Shown one piece after another: positions 6,098 through 8,699 of a DNA stretch of 8,699 nt. The DNA lies in contig JACQYJ010000065.1 of assembly GCA_016208525.1 (NCBI GenBank), positions 1 through 8,699 on the forward strand, given 5' to 3'. The notes under the pieces were generated by a model that had not been told where the DNA came from, did not search any database, and was given only the letters and a program-made list of their open reading frames with translations. Each line of letters opens with the position of its first letter. Positions within the stretch are counted from its first letter, which is position 1. A program made the translations under genes and the position numbers. The DNA comes from Deltaproteobacteria bacterium. GTDB lineage: Bacteria > Desulfobacterota > JAENJC01.

Positions 6098-6712
6098 CTA
6101 TTGGGAACGCTGCCAAATGTTTAACAGGCATGGGTTAAGGCGTTTTTCCTTTCCCATTGTGGATATGGCGCTATCCCCATAGTTGTGTCCTGGATGCACT
6201 GTTATGGAATCGTTGAGGTTTTTAAGTCTGTTCATGGTCTTTCTAAACTCGGAACCGTCTCCTCCCGGAAGGTCTGTCCTTCCGCAGCTCCCTACAAACA
6301 GCGTATCACCCGTAAAAAGGTTATCTCCCACCATAAGGCAGATAGAGCCTGGTGAATGTCCCGGAGTGTGAATAACTTCAGCGGACACCTTTCCGAGGTC
6401 TAAAGTATCTCCATCGTTCAGCTTCATATCGGCCCCTGGAGGGAAGAAGTGTCTCAGGTATTTTGCCTCTGCCTCGTGAATGGCGATAACGGCGCCTGAG
6501 AGTTCCTTCATCGTTCTGTTCCCGTTCACATGGTCTTCATGGCAGTGGGTGTTTACTATGAATTTAATGGTTATCCCATCTTCTCTGGCGATTTCGTAAA
6601 CCCTCTCAGGCTCCCATGAAGGGTCAATAACCATCCCTTCCCCTGTATCCGGGTCTCCGATGATATATGCAAAGTTGAGCATTCCGCCGACCTCAACCTG
6701 TTTAATAATCAT
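6098..6712 (-). CDS. MBL-fold metallohydrolase, glyoxalase II-like
   Basis: This is a cytoplasmic metallo-beta-lactamase-fold hydrolase of the hydroxyacylglutathione hydrolase / persulfide dioxygenase-like group. The 204-residue protein is complete. The metal site reads THCHEDH at 55-61 (His56, His58, Asp60, His61), with His119 in HTPGHSPGS, Asp136 in FTGDTLF and His176 in HPGHNYGD, so both metal positions of a binuclear centre are present. The GSCGRTDLPGG segment at 141-151 is typical of YcbL/GloB-like proteins. It lacks the C-terminal substrate-binding helices of classical glyoxalase II (about 250 residues), so glutathione thioester hydrolysis is not assured. ATG at 6712 has GGGAGGAGAC immediately upstream. 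The gene is codirectional with, but separated by 362 nt from, flp and is probably unrelated to the pilus. Confidence 0.88.
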   Translation of the reverse strand: MIIKQVEVGGMLNFAYIIGDPDTGEGMVIDPSWEPERVYEIAREDGITIKFIVNTHCHEDHVNGNRTMKELSGAVIAIHEAEAKYLRHFFPPGADMKLNDGDTLDLGKVSAEVIHTPGHSPGSICLMVGDNLFTGDTLFVGSCGRTDLPGGDGSEFRKTMNRLKNLNDSITVHPGHNYGDSAISTMGKEKRLNPCLLNIWQRSQ

Positions 6713-6770
6713 GTCTCCTCCCTTTCTGGGGTTTCCTGAGTTTTTCTCAAGTGGTATTTAAATCTATCGT

Positions 6771-6789
6771 AGAAACAGGGCTTTAGCCC
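6771..6789. repeat. Short GGGCT/AGCCC palindrome in the divergent intergenic region
   Basis: GGGCT (6778-6782) and AGCCC (6785-6789) flank TT. The surrounding AGAAACAGGGCTTTAGCCC resembles short dispersed repeats in similar genomes, and it lies in the 170-nt region between the divergent MBL and aminopeptidase genes. Five base pairs alone are weak evidence. Confidence 0.3.
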
Positions 6790-6817
6790 AATTAGGAAAC
6801 TCCAGTGACATTACCTG

Positions 6818-6845
6818 TTGATTTTCAGACAGAAGTATATAAAAT
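6818..6845 (+). promoter_or_regulatory. Possible promoter for the aminopeptidase gene
   Basis: TTGATT (6818-6823), a 16-nt spacer and TAAAAT (6840-6845) match the sigma70 consensus at four and five of six positions. Transcription would begin near 6852, about 30 nt before the TTG start. The region is AT-rich, so chance matches are likely. Confidence 0.35.
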
Positions 6846-6882
6846 AAAGAACGTTTGCGCAAATATATTCTGGAGGTGACGG

Positions 6883-7950
6883 TTGAGAGATTCGAGGGTC
6901 GAAAAACTTGCAGATATCCTGGTCAACTACTCTGCAAAGATAAAAAAAGGGGACACAGTCCTTATAAGAGGCGATGAGCTTGGCAAGCCCCTGGTCCTTG
7001 AGGTTTAGAGAAAGGCGCTGGAGGCAGGCGGGAACCCGCTGACAAGTCTGACCTTTGAAGAGATGAACAAGATATTTTACGACTGCGCATCGGAGGAGCA
7101 GCTTTCCCATACCTCCAGAATAAGGCTTTATGAGGCAAAGAACTGTGATGCGGCAATCATTATCCATGCCCCTGCCAACAGCAAGGCGTTAAGCGCCGTA
7201 GACCCTTCAAAGATGAGCATGAAGAGCAAGGCAAATAAAGCTGTAAGTGAGATCATAGTGAACAAGAAGAGGTGGGTGCTCGCCAACTATCCCACCCAGG
7301 CACTTGCGCAGGATGCAGAGATGTCTCTCGATGAGTACGAAGAATTTCTGTTCAGCGCAACAAACCTTGACTGGGCAAAGGTAGACAGGGAGCAGGAAGG
7401 TATAAAGAAGGTCGTTGACAGGGGGAATATGATATGTATAGTTGGAGAGGATACAGACCTGACCTTCAGCATAAAGGGAAGGAAGGGGATAAAGTGCTCG
7501 GGGAGCTGCAATATGCCTGACGGCGAGATATTCTATGCGCCTGTTGAAAACTCCGCAAACGGTCATATATATTATGAATTCCCGGCCATACACGGCGGTA
7601 AAGAGGTTTCCGGGATACGCCTCGGATTCGAGAAGGGGAAGGTAGTGAAGGCCACTGCTGAAAAGAACGAGGAGTATCTCTTTGCAATGCTGGACACTGA
7701 CAAGGGGGCCAGGTTTATTGGAGAATTCGGAATAGGGACTAATTACGGAATCAAGAAATTTACGAAGGACATCCTCTTTGATGAAAAGATTGGGGGCACT
7801 ATTCACCTTGCCCTCGGACGGTCTTACAAGGAGTCCGGAGGGAAGAACGACTCCGCCGTCCACTGGGATATGATCAAAGACCTGAGGGACAGGGGAGCGA
7901 TATATCTGGACGGGAAAAGGATTCAGGAGAACGGGAAGTTTCTGATTTAG
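6883..7950 (+). pseudogene. M29 family metallo-aminopeptidase interrupted by an in-frame TAG
   Basis: M29 (AmpS/AmpT, thermophilic aminopeptidase) enzymes remove N-terminal residues from peptides with a two-metal centre in the cytoplasm. Read through its single TAG, the gene gives 355 residues, close to the family norm. TTG at 6883 is chosen because GGAGGTGA ends just upstream and residues 8-41 match the family start (KLADILVNYSAKIKKGDTVL). TAG at 7006-7008 is codon 42, within VLEV*RKALEAGG, where relatives usually have Tyr; one base change from TAC or TAT explains it. Beyond it all expected metal ligands are visible: Glu215 in DGEIFYAP, Glu281 in FIGEFGIG, His308 in GTIHLALG, and His327 and Asp329 in AVHWDMI. 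Restart at ATG 7063 would lose the first 60 residues, and I see no good ribosome site there. The frame is undamaged downstream, so the lesion is recent, recoded or a sequence error. Confidence 0.85.
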
Positions 7951-7953
7951 CAG

Positions 7954-8000
7954 GGGCAATCCGGCGGGTTGCCCTATTTGGGCGAGGCGCCGCCTCGCCC
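7954..8000. repeat. Tandem hairpins between the aminopeptidase and response regulator
   Basis: GGGCAA (7954-7959) pairs with TTGCCC (7969-7974) over 9 nt and is followed by TATTT. Then GGGCGAGGC (7980-7988) pairs perfectly with GCCTCGCCC (7992-8000) over a 3-nt loop. The first stem begins 4 nt after the aminopeptidase stop and might act as a weak terminator. The second resembles a dispersed palindromic repeat of many environmental genomes. The response regulator ATG follows 20 nt later. Confidence 0.6.
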
Positions 8001-8019
8001 TTACAATACCGGGGTTTAT

Positions 8020-8379
8020 ATGCGAATTCTTGTTGTTGAAGACGAAAAGAAGGTTGCCTCCTTGTTAAAGATGGGGCTCCAGGAGGAAAGCTACGCAGTT
8101 GATGTTTCTTATGATGGAGAAGAGGGGGGGGTTCTGGCAGAAACAAACCCTTATGACCTGATTATTCTTGACATCATGTTGCCGAAAAAGAGCGGGCTTT
8201 CCGTCCTCCTGGGACTTCGGGACAAGGGGATAAACACGCCTGTGCTCCTTCTGACTGCCAGAGGGACTGTTGAGGATAAGGTTGAAGGGTTGAATGCAGG
8301 GGCAGATGATTATCTTTCAAAACCTTTTATGTTTTCCGAACTCCTGGCAAGGGTCAGAAGCTTGTTAAGGAGAGGTTGA
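8020..8379 (+). CDS. OmpR-family response regulator, receiver domain part (ends at in-frame TGA)
   Basis: This is the N-terminal half of a CusR/CopR-like two-component response regulator. The 119 residues form a complete receiver domain: acidic pair Glu7-Asp8, phosphoacceptor Asp51 in LIILDIMLP, Thr79 in LLLTAR, GADDYL at 94-99 and Lys101 in SKPF. The ATG at 8020 follows a modest CCGGGG ribosome site and gives a family-typical MRILVVEDEKK start. The frame stops at TGA 8377-8379 straight after VRSLLRRG, the usual end of the receiver domain. The same frame continues as an intact DNA-binding domain. As sequenced the product would be a free-standing receiver. The call to the family is firm; metal response is only suggested by similarity to CusR-type sequence. 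Confidence 0.9.
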   Translation: MRILVVEDEKKVASLLKMGLQEESYAVDVSYDGEEGGVLAETNPYDLIILDIMLPKKSGLSVLLGLRDKGINTPVLLLTARGTVEDKVEGLNAGADDYLSKPFMFSELLARVRSLLRRG

Positions 8380-8685
8380 GAGAAGTCGCCGGTATTGAAG
8401 TTTGCAGACCTGACCATGGACCCCGTGACCCGAAAGGTAACAAGGAGCGGGGTTGATATTATGCTCACAAGCAAGGAGTATTCGCTGCTTGACTACTTTT
8501 TGCGCCGACCGAATCAGGTGTTAACCAGGACCATGATCTCAGAGCATGTCTGGGAGTCAGATTTCGATGCCGTGACCAATGTCATCGACGTTTATGTAAA
8601 ACACCTTCGCAACAAGATAGATAAGGAATTTGAAAAGAAGCTTATCCACACCGTCTGGGGTGTGGGTTATATATTAAAGGAATAA
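8380..8685 (+). CDS. OmpR-family response regulator, winged-helix DNA-binding part (after in-frame TGA)
   Basis: These 101 codons follow the TGA in the same frame and encode a complete OmpR/PhoB winged helix: LKFADLTMDPVTRKVTRSG, then LTSKEYSLLDYFLRRPNQVL, the recognition-helix region with TNVIDVYVKHLRNKID, and the ending TVWGVGYILKE. These sequences are strongly CusR/CopR-like. The full protein read through codon 120 would be 221 residues, standard for the family. There is no native start; TTG at 8395 could serve for restart, but the upstream GAGAGAAG is a poor ribosome site. It ends one base before the next start codon, as expected for a regulator-kinase operon. Confidence 0.87.
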   Translation, partial: EKSPVLKFADLTMDPVTRKVTRSGVDIMLTSKEYSLLDYFLRRPNQVLTRTMISEHVWESDFDAVTNVIDVYVKHLRNKIDKEFEKKLIHTVWGVGYILKE

Positions 8686-8686
8686 A

Positions 8687-8699
8687 ATGGCACGCTCCA
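8687..8699 (+). CDS. Start of a downstream gene, probably the cognate sensor histidine kinase (partial)
   Basis: ATG at 8687 begins one base after the response regulator stop, with AAAGGAA about 4 nt upstream, and encodes M-A-R-S before the window ends. CusR/CopR-type regulators are normally followed by their membrane sensor kinase, so a kinase is the likely product. Nothing in the four codons themselves shows this. Confidence 0.4.

Noticed and set aside
7207..7959. 250-residue minus-strand open frame opposite the aminopeptidase
   Set aside because: It is the antisense shadow of an M29 gene whose catalytic motifs are clear; the product is low in recognisable features and rich in Pro, Leu and His.
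8130..8141. Frameshift at the run of eight G in the receiver domain
   Set aside because: The frame before and after the run gives continuous receiver-domain sequence, so the run is in frame.
8377..8379. Selenocysteine or tryptophan decoding of the TGA in the response regulator
   Set aside because: Neither residue is expected in this linker, no SECIS-like hairpin was evident directly after the TGA, and other breaks nearby cannot be explained this way.

Overview
The window is a bacterial chromosomal segment of moderate GC. It carries most of a Tad/Flp type IVc pilus operon on the minus strand, one metallo-beta-lactamase-fold hydrolase on the minus strand, and on the plus strand an M29 aminopeptidase followed by the start of a two-component system. 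The intergenic gaps hold short palindromic sequences (ATTCCCGC/GCGGGAAT, CCCCCTTT/AAAGGGGG, GGGCGAGGC/GCCTCGCCC, and a copy of CCCTGAGCTTGTCGAAGGG). I recall these as dispersed repeats in Nitrospirota and Desulfobacterota-type genomes, so I favour a lineage of that kind, often known only from metagenome bins. That placement is inference, not proof.

Layout of the minus strand, read from right to left: a consensus sigma70-type promoter (5956-5984), a 5' leader containing a hairpin-rich repeat and a possible 35-codon reading frame, flp (major pilin), cpaB/rcpC, cpaC/rcpA (outer-membrane secretin, split by a -1 frameshift), a 266-nt gap filled with short repeats, cpaE/tadZ, cpaF/tadA (secretion ATPase) and the first 221 codons of tadB. 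Together these supply the pilin, the outer-membrane channel, the polar-localisation protein, the assembly motor and one inner-membrane platform protein. The prepilin peptidase (tadV/cpaA), tadC and the TadD/RcpB-type lipoproteins are not present and may lie beyond position 1 or elsewhere.

On the right, the MBL hydrolase (6098-6712) diverges from the M29 aminopeptidase (6883-7950). Next come a tandem-hairpin spacer and a CusR/CopR-like OmpR-family response regulator (8020-8685), with the first four codons of a downstream gene, probably its sensor kinase, at the edge.

The most striking feature is that three otherwise well-conserved genes are each broken once: the secretin by a 1-nt frameshift, the aminopeptidase by an in-frame TAG at codon 42, and the response regulator by an in-frame TGA exactly between its two domains. 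Assembly or sequence error, or recent gene decay, is the simplest explanation. I find no convincing new system here. The items most worth a second look are these interruptions, the degenerate TadZ nucleotide site, and the repeat-loaded leader of the pilin transcript.
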